From an uncultured Acidimicrobiaceae bacterium (GTDB taxonomy: Bacteria > Actinomycetota > Acidimicrobiia > Acidimicrobiales > Poriferisodalaceae), in assembly GCA_913020735.1 (NCBI GenBank), contig CAJWBN010000008.1, positions 1 to 36,605 on the forward strand: DNA of 36,605 nt, read 5' to 3'. The notes beneath the pieces are model-generated. The model did no database searches. It was not told the DNA's origin and was given only the letters and a program-made list of their open reading frames with translations. A program made the translations under genes and the position numbers. Below are positions 24,310 through 32,745 of the stretch, one piece after another (the first letter of the stretch is position 1; every line of letters begins with the position of its first letter).

Positions 24310-24504
24310 CTATTCCTCAATCGAAATCGCGAATTCGGGGCAATTGGCTACTGCCAATCTCGCCTTGTCCTCGAGATCATCCGGCACAAGTCCATCTTCT
24401 AGCTCGGTCGCATACCCATAGTCATCAACATCAAATAACTCAACGGCAAGCGAAAAACATCGGTTGTGTCCCTGGCATTTTTCGGTGTCCACTCGCACTC
24501 GCAT
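24310..24504 (-). CDS. [3Fe-4S] ferredoxin
   Basis: I choose the internal ATG at 24504 (MRVRVDTEKCQGHNRC, 64 aa) because AAGGGGAA lies 5 nt upstream and the family begins at this point. The cysteines are C-x5-C (KCQGHNRC) and a distal NCPEFAI, the three-cysteine pattern of [3Fe-4S] ferredoxins that donate electrons to cytochromes P450 and some oxygenases. No P450 is in the window; possible partners are the molybdoenzyme next door or a distant oxygenase. It is convergent with the carnitine dehydrogenase gene and divergent from the molybdoenzyme. Confidence 0.9.
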   Translation of the reverse strand: MRVRVDTEKCQGHNRCFSLAVELFDVDDYGYATELEDGLVPDDLEDKARLAVANCPEFAISIEE

Positions 24505-24661
24505 CGCAATTCCCCTTAACCCCATCAAGTGTTCCAACCAAGGTAGCGGCATTTACTCAGACACTCTCGTTGAAGCGACCACTTTGCGACCTTCCCTGTT
24601 TCCTAGATGGATCCAACCGCCGCTCGGCATCTAAGATGTCAACAGGGGAAGGAATTCAGCA

Positions 24662-26959
24662 GTGAACGATTCTGAGGCAGAAGTACCGATAACCGAGGAA
24701 ACAGATCCGACAAAGCAGTGGCACAAAACCGCGTGCGTGCTCTGCTCGGCCAATTGTGGAATCGAAGTTCGAATCGACGGCCGAGAGATAACGAGAGTCC
24801 GAGGCGACAAAGAACACCCAGCGAGTAAGGGATACACCTGCGAAAAGGGTCTCAGAGTTAACCACTACCAAAATGGTCGAGACCGTCTTACATCGCCAAT
24901 GAAACGCATGGAAGATGGAACTTTTATCGAAATTGGATGGGACCAGGCAATCAAGGAAGTTGCTGACCGACTGGTGGGTATTCGAGACAACTTCGGTGGC
25001 GACAAGATCATGTACTACGGAGGCGGAGGCCAAGGAAACCACTTCCCTGGTGCTTATGCCCGAAGTGTCTTACAGACCCTAGGGGTGCAATATAGAAGCA
25101 ATGCTTTAGCCCAAGAGAAAACCGGCATGTATTGGGTGCAAGGAAAGTTCTTCGGCCGTCAAGACATTGGCGCATCGCCTGACTTTCATCACACCGACTG
25201 TGCCGTTTTCATCGGGAAAAACCCCTGGCATAGCCATGGTTTCCCTGAGGCTCGAAACGTATTAAACGCGATCAAAAATGACGAGGACCGAAAGATTGTC
25301 GTCTTTGACCCTCGCATTTCAGAAACTGCCAATATTTCGGACCATCACCTCCGAGTGAAGCCAGGAACAGATGCCTGGGCTCTAGCCGCAGTGTTGGCCA
25401 CAATGGTTGACGAAGCACTGACCGACGAAAAGTTTCTGAAAGAACAGTGCGTCGGCTGGGAGGATCTCAAACCTCTCCTCAAAGAAGTGGACATTTCTGA
25501 CTACGCGCGCAAATGCGGAATCAACGAAGAAGAGATCAGGGCAGCTGCTCGAACAATGGCTAATGCCCGCTCAATGGCGACAGAAGAAGATCTGGGGATC
25601 GAAATGGCGCCACATTCAACTCTGAACAGTTGGCTCCAACGACTCCTCTATCTCCTTACGGGCAACTTCGGAAATGAAGGGGGCATGAACATCCCTAACC
25701 GGCTGGCTCCCATATGTGGCCATAGCGCCGACGGAGCGACCGAACCAGTCACTGGAACCCCTTTGCTTTGCGGACTGGTCGCTTGTGCCGCCATTCCTGA
25801 TGCAATTGACACCGACCACCCGGACCGATTTAGGGGCATGATCGTCGAATCATCCAATCCGATTCACTCTTTGCCAGACTCCAAGCGGTTCCGAGACGCC
25901 TTTGCCAAGCTGGATTGCTTGGTCGTAATTGATGTCGCAATGACAGAAACAGCACGGCAGGCAGATTATGTATTGCCCGCCTGTTCCCAGTACGAAAAAG
26001 CCGAGGCAACGTTCTTTGCCGGTGAGATGCCCTCCAACTACTTCCACATCAGGCAACCGATTTTCGAGCCTTTAGGCGACACGCTGCCCGAAGCCGAAAT
26101 ACACGCTCGGCTAGTGGAAGCAATGGGTGGAGAACCAGAAGGTGTTCAGGAGTTAACAGAAGCCGCAGAGGAAAGTCGTGAAGCTTTTGTTGAAACCTTT
26201 ACACGACTCTCTGCTGAGAATCCTGATCTCGGTGCCAAACTTCCAACGGCCTTATACCGCTCGCTCGGTCGGAGCCTCGGAGAAATGGGTCCTGCAGCCG
26301 TAATGTTTGGTTCAGCGATGCAAGCCTCCATGCGCTTTCCAGATGCCATTAGAGCCGCTGGGGTAAAAGGGGACGGCTTAGAGCTAGCAAGCAACCTATT
26401 CGACGCTCTACTCGAAGCTAAATCGGGCATGGTGTTTAGCACCAGCGAATATTCGACGAGCTTTGATCGGATCAAGACTCCTGATGGCAAGATTCATCTT
26501 CATATAGAAGAACTAGTAGAAGAGTTGCAAGGTCTAGCTTCAGAAGAGCCGGCCTCACCCACGGATGCTTACCCGTTTGTTCTGACAGCTGGAGAACATC
26601 GCGGTTCGACAGTTAATGACGTTATCCGAGACCCCTCTTGGCGTAAGAAGGATAAAGACGGTGCACTGCGGATCAATCCTGTCGACGCGGAGCGAATAGG
26701 GGTTATCGATGGCCAGAGAGTTCGGGTTGTAACCAAACGAGGTGAAGCCGAAGCCCCTGCCGATATCACAGACACCATGATGGAAGGCCAAGTCAGTTTG
26801 CCTCATGGTTTCGGCATGGAATATCCCGACGAAACTGGCGAACACAAGATCCATGGAGTCGCAGTAAACGAACTGACTGACCTAGAGGACCGTGACTGGC
26901 TTGCTCTAACACCCCACCATAAACACGTGAGGGCTCGACTGGAAGCTGTGCCCGGTTAA
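24662..26959 (+). CDS. Molybdopterin oxidoreductase (formate dehydrogenase-like, without Cys/Sec ligand)
   Basis: This 765-residue DMSO-reductase-superfamily protein has an N-terminal [4Fe-4S] site (C25-x2-C28-x3-C32...C60). Mo-bis-MGD-binding motifs follow (IGKNPWHSHGFPEARN, VVFDPRISETANISDHHLRVKPGTD, LTGNFGNEGGMN, SSNPIHSLPDSKRF) and a C-terminal molybdopterin dinucleotide domain (LTAGEHRGSTVNDVIRD...INPVDAERIGVIDGQRVRV). Where E. coli FdhF has the Sec ligand (CARVUHG), this protein reads NALAQEKTG, with neither Cys nor Sec, so it is not a standard formate dehydrogenase. No Tat signal is evident, so it is cytoplasmic. GTG start with GGAAGGA upstream. Its electron partner may be the adjacent ferredoxin. 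Confidence 0.9.
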   Translation: MNDSEAEVPITEETDPTKQWHKTACVLCSANCGIEVRIDGREITRVRGDKEHPASKGYTCEKGLRVNHYQNGRDRLTSPMKRMEDGTFIEIGWDQAIKEVADRLVGIRDNFGGDKIMYYGGGGQGNHFPGAYARSVLQTLGVQYRSNALAQEKTGMYWVQGKFFGRQDIGASPDFHHTDCAVFIGKNPWHSHGFPEARNVLNAIKNDEDRKIVVFDPRISETANISDHHLRVKPGTDAWALAAVLATMVDEALTDEKFLKEQCVGWEDLKPLLKEVDISDYARKCGINEEEIRAAARTMANARSMATEEDLGIEMAPHSTLNSWLQRLLYLLTGNFGNEGGMNIPNRLAPICGHSADGATEPVTGTPLLCGLVACAAIPDAIDTDHPDRFRGMIVESSNPIHSLPDSKRFRDAFAKLDCLVVIDVAMTETARQADYVLPACSQYEKAEATFFAGEMPSNYFHIRQPIFEPLGDTLPEAEIHARLVEAMGGEPEGVQELTEAAEESREAFVETFTRLSAENPDLGAKLPTALYRSLGRSLGEMGPAAVMFGSAMQASMRFPDAIRAAGVKGDGLELASNLFDALLEAKSGMVFSTSEYSTSFDRIKTPDGKIHLHIEELVEELQGLASEEPASPTDAYPFVLTAGEHRGSTVNDVIRDPSWRKKDKDGALRINPVDAERIGVIDGQRVRVVTKRGEAEAPADITDTMMEGQVSLPHGFGMEYPDETGEHKIHGVAVNELTDLEDRDWLALTPHHKHVRARLEAVPG

Positions 26960-26963
26960 CTGT

Positions 26964-27752
26964 TTATTCGTAGCCTTGCCATGTATCTGAAAGCGGCAAC
27001 GGAACACCGCCGCGAATTGCCGCATGTCGTTCACGAATTTGCTTTGGAATATGAGCTCGGACGTATTCCACCTCTTGACCCAAAACTAAGTCAACCAACT
27101 CCAACCTGTCCGGGGTTTGCTTCCAAGCAATCGGCACGTAAATGGGAAGTTCGAAACGACGCAACCTGTCCAAACCAAGATAAATGGCTTTCTGATACTT
27201 GAAGCGATCCTCCCAGTCCCAATGACCAGGAGCGAACCCGGTTCCAGGGTCTAGAACTAACCGATCCCTTATACCCCATCTAGTCGCTCGCTCTAGTTGC
27301 AGATCAAACCAATCAACCATTACTTGGACCGGATCGCCTTCAACATGCTTGAGGTGCCGGGGATCAGGCCCGAGCATGAAAGGCAACACAACTTGAATCT
27401 CTCGTTCAGCTGCTAGTTCGATCATTTCGTCGGACTGCAAAGCATCAGCAGCATTAAGAACAACCGCACCAGCGTCAAGCGCCCTCCTAGCAGTATCTAC
27501 TTGCCAGGTGTCGATAGCTACATCTACGCCAAGAGAAAGAAGGCCTTTCAATGGTTTCTCGAGGATTGACCACTCTTCGTCAGGGTCAACGAAACTTGCG
27601 TCTGCATGAGATGCCTGAGCTCCAAGATCCAAGTGGTCTGCGCCTTGTGAGAGAAGCTCCGCACCATACTTTCTGGCTTCTTCTTCGTTGGACACCACTG
27701 AAAACTGCGCCAACGAATCTGAAGATGCGTTAACGACTCCAAAGATCTCCAT
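26964..27752 (-). CDS. Dihydropteroate synthase-like pterin-binding protein
   Basis: This 262-residue TIM-barrel protein of the pterin-binding family resembles dihydropteroate synthase in IFGVVNASSDSL, ADHLDLGAQASHADASFV, DVAIDTWQVDTARRALDAGAVVLNAADAL and LVLDPGTGFAPG. It departs from the folate enzyme at key places: NxTPDSF is changed to NASSDSL, the SRK/pABA loop reads VPIAWKQTPDRL, and the end is VRAHIPKQIRERHA rather than the usual RxHD. It is likely not a folate-pathway synthase; a folate- or pterin-binding enzyme, perhaps in one-carbon transfer, is a reasonable inference. It is the last gene of the minus-strand run and 9 nt from the MFS gene. Confidence 0.78.
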   Translation of the reverse strand: MEIFGVVNASSDSLAQFSVVSNEEEARKYGAELLSQGADHLDLGAQASHADASFVDPDEEWSILEKPLKGLLSLGVDVAIDTWQVDTARRALDAGAVVLNAADALQSDEMIELAAEREIQVVLPFMLGPDPRHLKHVEGDPVQVMVDWFDLQLERATRWGIRDRLVLDPGTGFAPGHWDWEDRFKYQKAIYLGLDRLRRFELPIYVPIAWKQTPDRLELVDLVLGQEVEYVRAHIPKQIRERHAAIRGGVPLPLSDTWQGYE

Positions 27753-27761
27753 ATTTGGAAC

Positions 27762-29000
27762 CTACCTTGCCTGCTCTATCGACATAGCTTGAGCGTCCAC
27801 CTTTGTTCTATACACACTGGCTGAAACTATCCCCACAATCACAACGACCAACCCCATAGATATCAAGGTCTTTCTGAGCCCAAAGTTGTCAGCGCATATC
27901 CCAAGAGGCAAAGCCGCTACACCAAAGAGGTTGAAACCCAACTGAAGCAGGGATTGCATTCGACCGTGATACGCCGCCTCGCTGCTAGCTAATGTCAACG
28001 TCGCATTCATGGACTGAAAGGCCGCAGTTGCGGCGCCAAGGCCAAACATAACAACCATCGCGACCCCAAATGATGGAGCTGCACCCAGAGCGGCAATACC
28101 GACCCCAAATCCAACAACCGCCGAATTGTGAATTTTCCAGGCAACATTTCCTCTAGCTCTACCCGCTATGGCAAGGGCGGCCGAAAGGCCTCCCACTGCC
28201 CCAACTGCTGATAGCCACGCGTATCCGGTGTTGCCTGAAGAAAACAGATCCTCTGACACACTCGGCAGAAATGCAACGTACGGAAAGCCGAAGAACAAAG
28301 CAAAGGCCGAAGTCATCAGTAGTAGCGGAACTGGCCACGTTGCAAACCCATATCTAATTCCGTCAAGGAGGTCAGTGCCAGCTGAGGGTGCAGGTGACTT
28401 CGATTGCGGGTGACCCACAGGCAAGGAAACAAAGAAGAGCGCACTCGAAGCCGTAATCGCACTACTAACCCAGTAGACAGCGCCGATACCAAGAGTGGGG
28501 AGACCCAAGAAAACGCCGGCTATAACTGGCCCGATAACTCTGTTCAGGTTCATCGAGATCTGCGACAGGACGATGCCATTCGCCAAACGGCTAGGCCCCA
28601 CAAGCTCAGCAGTAAAGGCCATTCTGGCCGGCAATAAACCGCTGAATCCAGCAGATTGAATCGCAGATGCCACTAACAACATCCAAAAGGTGACGAAATT
28701 GAACTGGACGGCTACCGCTATCCATAACGAGGAAGCGAAAAGTAGGCCTGTCGAAATCATCAGCATCCGGCGCTTCGGAAACCGGTCTGCTGCTACTCCA
28801 CCAAGCGGAGTTGTGATTAACCCTGTCAACCCAAACGCCAGCGTCACCGCACCTAATGCAGCATTGCTACCTTCAAGGTCTTTTGCAAGCGCTCCGCGTG
28901 CAACCATTTGGGCGAAGATTGCGAGGGAGAACAGGTAGCCGCCAGCCCACAAACGCCGAAATGAAGGGATGGACAAACTCTCGAAGGTAGCCCCACTCAT
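27762..29000 (-). CDS. MFS transporter
   Basis: This 412-residue hydrophobic protein has about 12 membrane segments and the major-facilitator loop motif GGVAADRFPKRRMLM between helices 2 and 3. It resembles the MFS_3/enterobactin-exporter-type group (SLSIPSFRRLWAGGYLFSLAIFAQMVARGALAKDLEGSNAALGAVTLAFGL). The transported compound is unknown. It lies between ilvD (15 nt) and the pterin-binding gene (9 nt), within one transcription unit. Confidence 0.92.
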   Translation of the reverse strand: MSGATFESLSIPSFRRLWAGGYLFSLAIFAQMVARGALAKDLEGSNAALGAVTLAFGLTGLITTPLGGVAADRFPKRRMLMISTGLLFASSLWIAVAVQFNFVTFWMLLVASAIQSAGFSGLLPARMAFTAELVGPSRLANGIVLSQISMNLNRVIGPVIAGVFLGLPTLGIGAVYWVSSAITASSALFFVSLPVGHPQSKSPAPSAGTDLLDGIRYGFATWPVPLLLMTSAFALFFGFPYVAFLPSVSEDLFSSGNTGYAWLSAVGAVGGLSAALAIAGRARGNVAWKIHNSAVVGFGVGIAALGAAPSFGVAMVVMFGLGAATAAFQSMNATLTLASSEAAYHGRMQSLLQLGFNLFGVAALPLGICADNFGLRKTLISMGLVVVIVGIVSASVYRTKVDAQAMSIEQAR

Positions 29001-29015
29001 CGTCGGGGCTTGGCG

Positions 29016-30851
29016 TTACTCAAATGCACTGAGGTCGCGAACAGCTCCCTTATCTGCGCTGGTAGCCATCAACCCATATGCTTTCAAAGCAGTAGAAACC
29101 TTGCGCGGTCGCTGCATCTCAGGCTTCCAACCCATTTCATCTTGGAATTTACGGCGTTCTACCAGTTGGCTTTCAGATACATCAAGACGGATTGATCGGT
29201 TCGGAATATCGATGTGAATAATGTCGCCGTCTCTAACTAGTCCTATGGTGCCGCCCGCGGCAGCTTCCGGCGAAACATGACCGATAGAAAGTCCAGAAGT
29301 ACCTCCCGAGAACCTTCCATCAGTCAGCAGGGCACAAGCCTTACCAAGCCCTTTCGATTTCAGGTATGAAGTTGGGTACAACATTTCTTGCATACCAGGC
29401 CCGCCACGCGGTCCTTCATAGCGCACCACCACGACAGACCCCGCTACCACCTTGTCATTCAAAATGTGATCGACAGCCTCATCTTGACTTTCAACCACGT
29501 GGGCAGTTCCCGTAAAGACCAGATTCGAATCATCTACCCCAGCCGTCTTTACAACACAACCATCTTCAGCCAGGTTGCCATATAGAACAGCGAGCCCGCC
29601 GTCGGCACTATAAGCATGTTCGACTGAACGGATGCAGCCGTTTTGGCGATCAAGATCTAGTTTCTTGTAGCGCTCATCTTGACTAAAGGCCACCTGAGTA
29701 GGAATCCCTGCTGGACCCGCTCGATAGAAGGTGTGTAAATCTGCATCGTCATTTGTCGCAACGTCATACTTTGCCAACGCTTCGGACAGGCTCGGTTCAT
29801 GAACCGTTGGGACCTGACTGTTGAGCAATCCAGCTCGATCCAGCTCAGCCAGGATCGCCATCACTCCCCCAGCGCGATGCACATCTTCAACGTGATACAA
29901 CTCCGTCGCCGGCGCTACCTTACAAACATTGGGAACCTGTTTCGAAAGCCTGTCAATGTCCGACATGGTGAAGTCAACTCCACCTTCCTGCGCTGCAGCC
30001 AAAAGGTGCAAGATGGTGTTAGTGGAGCCACCCATAGCAATATCGAGACACATCGCATTCTCGAAAGCGGCAAAACTTGCGACATTCCTAGGGAGAACAG
30101 AATCATCGTCGTCTCCGTAATATCGACCGCAAAGTTCCACCGCTAGACGTCCCGCTCTCAGAAATAACTCTCTTCGATCTGCGTGGGTTGCCACAACCGT
30201 TCCATTACCTGGAAGAGAAAGCCCTAAAGCTTCCGTTAAGCAGTTCATTGAGTTAGCGGTAAACATGCCTGAACATGAGCCGCATGTCGGGCAGCCAGAG
30301 CGCTCCATTTCAGCTACGTCTTCATCACTCACAGATTCATCTGCGGCAACGATCATGACGTTAATTAAGTCGACTTTGTTTTCAGCCAGCTTTGTTTTCC
30401 CAGCCTCCATTGGTCCGCCAGAAACGAAAACTGTCGGAATGTTCAAGCGCATAGCGGCGTTGAGCATCCCGGGAGTTATCTTGTCGCAGTTGCTGATACA
30501 TACCATCGCGTCAGCGCAGTGCGCCTCGACCATGTATTCAACCGAATCAGCAATCAAGTCTCGACTCGGGAGACTGTAAAGCATGCCGTCATGACCCATT
30601 GCAATACCATCATCTACTGCGATGGTATTGAACTCTTTCGCAACTCCGCCTGCTGCCTCAATTTCACGGGCTACTAGCTGACCCATGTCTTTCAAGTGCA
30701 CATGCCCTGGAACGAACTGGGTAAATGAGTTTGCTACCGCGATAATTGGTTTGTGAAAATCTTCATCTGTCATCCCGGTGGCGCGCCAAAGAGCCCGAGC
30801 GCCGGCCATGTTCCGGCCGGCAGTGGATGTCGCTGAACGATACTGAGGCAT
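29016..30851 (-). CDS. ilvD: Dihydroxy-acid dehydratase
   Basis: This 611-residue Fe-S dehydratase converts 2,3-dihydroxy-isovalerate or -methylvalerate to the 2-keto acid in valine and isoleucine synthesis. It shows [22 protein letters not shown] and [35 protein letters not shown] with the cluster cysteines. [18 protein letters not shown] and [23 protein letters not shown] are also present. Full length for the longer (E. coli-type) class. TAGAAT lies 6 nt before the ATG, so it probably has its own leaderless promoter, although other minus-strand genes precede it. A sugar-acid dehydratase is less likely given the match over the whole length. Confidence 0.96.
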   Translation of the reverse strand: MPQYRSATSTAGRNMAGARALWRATGMTDEDFHKPIIAVANSFTQFVPGHVHLKDMGQLVAREIEAAGGVAKEFNTIAVDDGIAMGHDGMLYSLPSRDLIADSVEYMVEAHCADAMVCISNCDKITPGMLNAAMRLNIPTVFVSGGPMEAGKTKLAENKVDLINVMIVAADESVSDEDVAEMERSGCPTCGSCSGMFTANSMNCLTEALGLSLPGNGTVVATHADRRELFLRAGRLAVELCGRYYGDDDDSVLPRNVASFAAFENAMCLDIAMGGSTNTILHLLAAAQEGGVDFTMSDIDRLSKQVPNVCKVAPATELYHVEDVHRAGGVMAILAELDRAGLLNSQVPTVHEPSLSEALAKYDVATNDDADLHTFYRAGPAGIPTQVAFSQDERYKKLDLDRQNGCIRSVEHAYSADGGLAVLYGNLAEDGCVVKTAGVDDSNLVFTGTAHVVESQDEAVDHILNDKVVAGSVVVVRYEGPRGGPGMQEMLYPTSYLKSKGLGKACALLTDGRFSGGTSGLSIGHVSPEAAAGGTIGLVRDGDIIHIDIPNRSIRLDVSESQLVERRKFQDEMGWKPEMQRPRKVSTALKAYGLMATSADKGAVRDLSAFE

Positions 30852-30857
30852 ACTTTA

Positions 30858-30863
30858 ATTCTA
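30858..30863 (-). promoter_or_regulatory. -10-like TANNNT for ilvD
   Basis: TAGAAT ends 6 nt before the ATG at 30851 within the 56-nt gap to the upstream gene; no ribosome-binding sequence lies between. Confidence 0.4.
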
Positions 30864-30907
30864 GAACCTTGGCGGGCTTGACGGGCTTAAATGTTCTCCT
30901 TCGGTCA

Positions 30908-31312
30908 CTAGCTTTGATTATTTAGAGCTTCACTCAGTAGTTCCAGAAATCGCCGAAAAGCCGGGTAATAAAGCCAGTAGGCAGCTCGATCCCCTGTCCT
31001 AGTTAGTGCTTCACCACGATTAATAATCCCCGTGAAATCAGCTCGAGCTTTGGGGTTAACAAGAATCTTTTTCCAGGCCCAACAGGGAGCATCAAAACCA
31101 AACTCTCCTTCGCCGTATTCTTCTTTTCCTTCGATTTTGGTTACTGAAACTAGAGCACCGGTATCAAAGGTAAAGCGAACAGACTTATCATCGACTCCTA
31201 GCCGGAAGGCACCCGTCCAAAATCTCGTTGCCTGCCGAAAGGCTTCGTCCGAGCTGCAAGTATCGCCAACTCGGACAGCAGCCCGAATCACAACACTCGC
31301 TGTCGAGTTCAC
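30908..31312 (-). CDS. Small conserved-type protein, possibly SCP2-like
   Basis: I do not firmly recognise this 134-residue protein. Its pattern, with a beta-rich start (FRLGVDDKSVRFTFDTGALVSV), a central aromatic segment (FDAPCWAWKKILVNPKARADFTGIINRGEALTRTGD) and a C-terminal helix (AYWLYYPAFRRFLELLSEAL), resembles sterol-carrier-protein-2-type lipid-binding domains. This is a weak impression. The ATG overlaps the TGA of the SDR gene by 4 nt, so translation is coupled. It may bind a hydrophobic acyl or steroid-like intermediate of the neighbouring enzymes. Confidence 0.7.
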   Translation of the reverse strand: MNSTASVVIRAAVRVGDTCSSDEAFRQATRFWTGAFRLGVDDKSVRFTFDTGALVSVTKIEGKEEYGEGEFGFDAPCWAWKKILVNPKARADFTGIINRGEALTRTGDRAAYWLYYPAFRRFLELLSEALNNQS

Positions 31313-32073
31313 GACATCCGCATTCCATTGCTTATCGCCATAGTTTGACCCGTCATTCCCGAAGACTCATCGCCACCGAGATAAACGGCCAGGTTCGCTA
31401 TCTCATCAGGCGAAAGGATGCGGCCCATAGGCGTCCTCTTGGCCAATTGTTTTCGGAGTTCCTCAGATTCGGCTCCGACCAGGTCAGCAAATCCGTCAAG
31501 CATAGGTGTGTCTACGAAACCAGGACAGATGGCATTGCACGTAACACCGCTTGAGGCCAACTCGAGAGCCATGCACCGCGTCAGCCCAACCGTTCCATGT
31601 TTCGAAGCGTTGTAGGGAGCCTGGCCCGGTGATTCGAAAAGTCCAGCGGTTGAAGCAATATTGACAATGCTCCCACGCTGTCTATCAATCATTCCGCTCA
31701 GGAATGCCTGACTCACACGGACAACACCCACAACGTTCACTTCGTAAAGAAGGGAGTATGTTTCTGGCTTGATGTCAATGAAACGGCCTGCTGCATGAAT
31801 ACCGGCATTATTGACGACGATGTCCGCTCCGCCTAGTTCCTGATGGACAAAAGCGGCCATTGCATCGACAGAATCGCCTTCCGAAACATCGCAGGCTATT
31901 GGGAGAACGCTTCCCGGAGGTGCTTCTGCAGCTGTCGCCTCTAGGTCCTCAAATTGCCTGCTGGTGATGACGCATTGGGCCCCTTCTTTGGCGTAAGCCA
32001 AAGCTATAGCCCTACCTATACCTCGTCCGCCGCCAGTTATGACTGCGCGTTTGCCCTTTAGTCTTTCGCTCAT
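31309..32073 (-). CDS. Short-chain dehydrogenase (classical SDR)
   Basis: This 254-residue classical SDR has the cofactor motif VITGGGRGIGRAIA, NNAGIHAAG, the catalytic Ser in NIASTAGLFESPG, and YNASKHGTVGL (Tyr-x3-Lys). The end MTGQTMAISNGMRMS departs from the usual DGG. It interconverts a hydroxyl and a ketone with NAD(P); 3-oxoacyl or 3-hydroxybutyrate-like substrates are possible. It follows the thioesterase gene by 36 nt and overlaps the small gene downstream. If the thioesterase acts in carnitine breakdown, this enzyme could handle acetoacetate to 3-hydroxybutyrate, which is speculative. Confidence 0.92.
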   Translation of the reverse strand: MSERLKGKRAVITGGGRGIGRAIALAYAKEGAQCVITSRQFEDLEATAAEAPPGSVLPIACDVSEGDSVDAMAAFVHQELGGADIVVNNAGIHAAGRFIDIKPETYSLLYEVNVVGVVRVSQAFLSGMIDRQRGSIVNIASTAGLFESPGQAPYNASKHGTVGLTRCMALELASSGVTCNAICPGFVDTPMLDGFADLVGAESEELRKQLAKRTPMGRILSPDEIANLAVYLGGDESSGMTGQTMAISNGMRMS

Positions 32074-32109
32074 TCTTTTGTTCTTCCTGTGTTACGGAGA
32101 TTAAGACCG

Positions 32110-32613
32110 TTATCCCGGAACGGACATTGTCTGACCGACCTGGTCCGGGATCTCTAACTCACTATGACTTTTCCAAATTTCTCCCAAACGAAGAAATGCG
32201 CTGTCTTCCATTTCCGAGACTCGACGAGTCTCCTCTGACACATGAAGCGACATCACTTCACACGTAGCTGCGACAAAATCTTCATCCGAGTTCCACATGA
32301 CTTGAATCGCGTGTATCCGTTTTCGATCGAATCCCAAAAGTTGGGTGGTAACTCTCAAGTTTGCACCTTCTTGGACTTCACGCAGATAGGTCACATGATT
32401 CTGGGCTGAGAAGGTGGTTACGTGATGAACGTCGCGGTGCGCTCGGCCGAGCCCAATGAAGTCCATCCAAGTTTCAATGGCGTCATCGAAACAGACCAGA
32501 TAGAAGCCTGCGTTGAAATGACCGTTGAAGTCGATCCACTCAGGCTTAACCACGGCCCCATATCCATCGAAAGGTCCCTGCGCCTTATCCAAGCTCCGAT
32601 CTTGGCTCACCAT
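32110..32613 (-). CDS. 4HBT-type thioesterase, betainyl-CoA thioesterase-like
   Basis: This 167-residue hotdog protein opens AVVKPEWIDFNGHFNAGFYLVCFDDAIETWMDFIGLG. It continues HVTTFSAQNHVTYLREVQEGANLRVTTQLLGFDRKRIHAI and ATCEVMSLHVSEETRR. The order and wording match the thioesterase domain that is fused to, or encoded beside, L-carnitine dehydrogenase in many bacteria, which releases glycine betaine from betainyl-CoA. Here it lies some 8 kb from the carnitine operon, on the other strand, heading the thioesterase-SDR-SCP2-like run. GAGG sits 4 nt before the ATG. Another short acyl-CoA cannot be excluded as substrate. Confidence 0.85.
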   Translation of the reverse strand: MVSQDRSLDKAQGPFDGYGAVVKPEWIDFNGHFNAGFYLVCFDDAIETWMDFIGLGRAHRDVHHVTTFSAQNHVTYLREVQEGANLRVTTQLLGFDRKRIHAIQVMWNSDEDFVAATCEVMSLHVSEETRRVSEMEDSAFLRLGEIWKSHSELEIPDQVGQTMSVPG

Positions 32614-32745
32614 CTCACCTCAGTCTCTAATACCATCGGCCTTTAGCCGTTCTAACAATTTCCTCTTGTCTTCATTTAGCACGATTAAACCAAGAAGACA
32701 GAGTTAGATTGAGTGAATAACCGGCTGTCCGAAGAAACGACCGAT

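Noticed and set aside
24662-26959. A selenocysteine codon in the formate dehydrogenase-like gene
   Set aside because: The frame has no internal TGA and the ligand position reads Gln/Glu/Lys, so no Sec is encoded.
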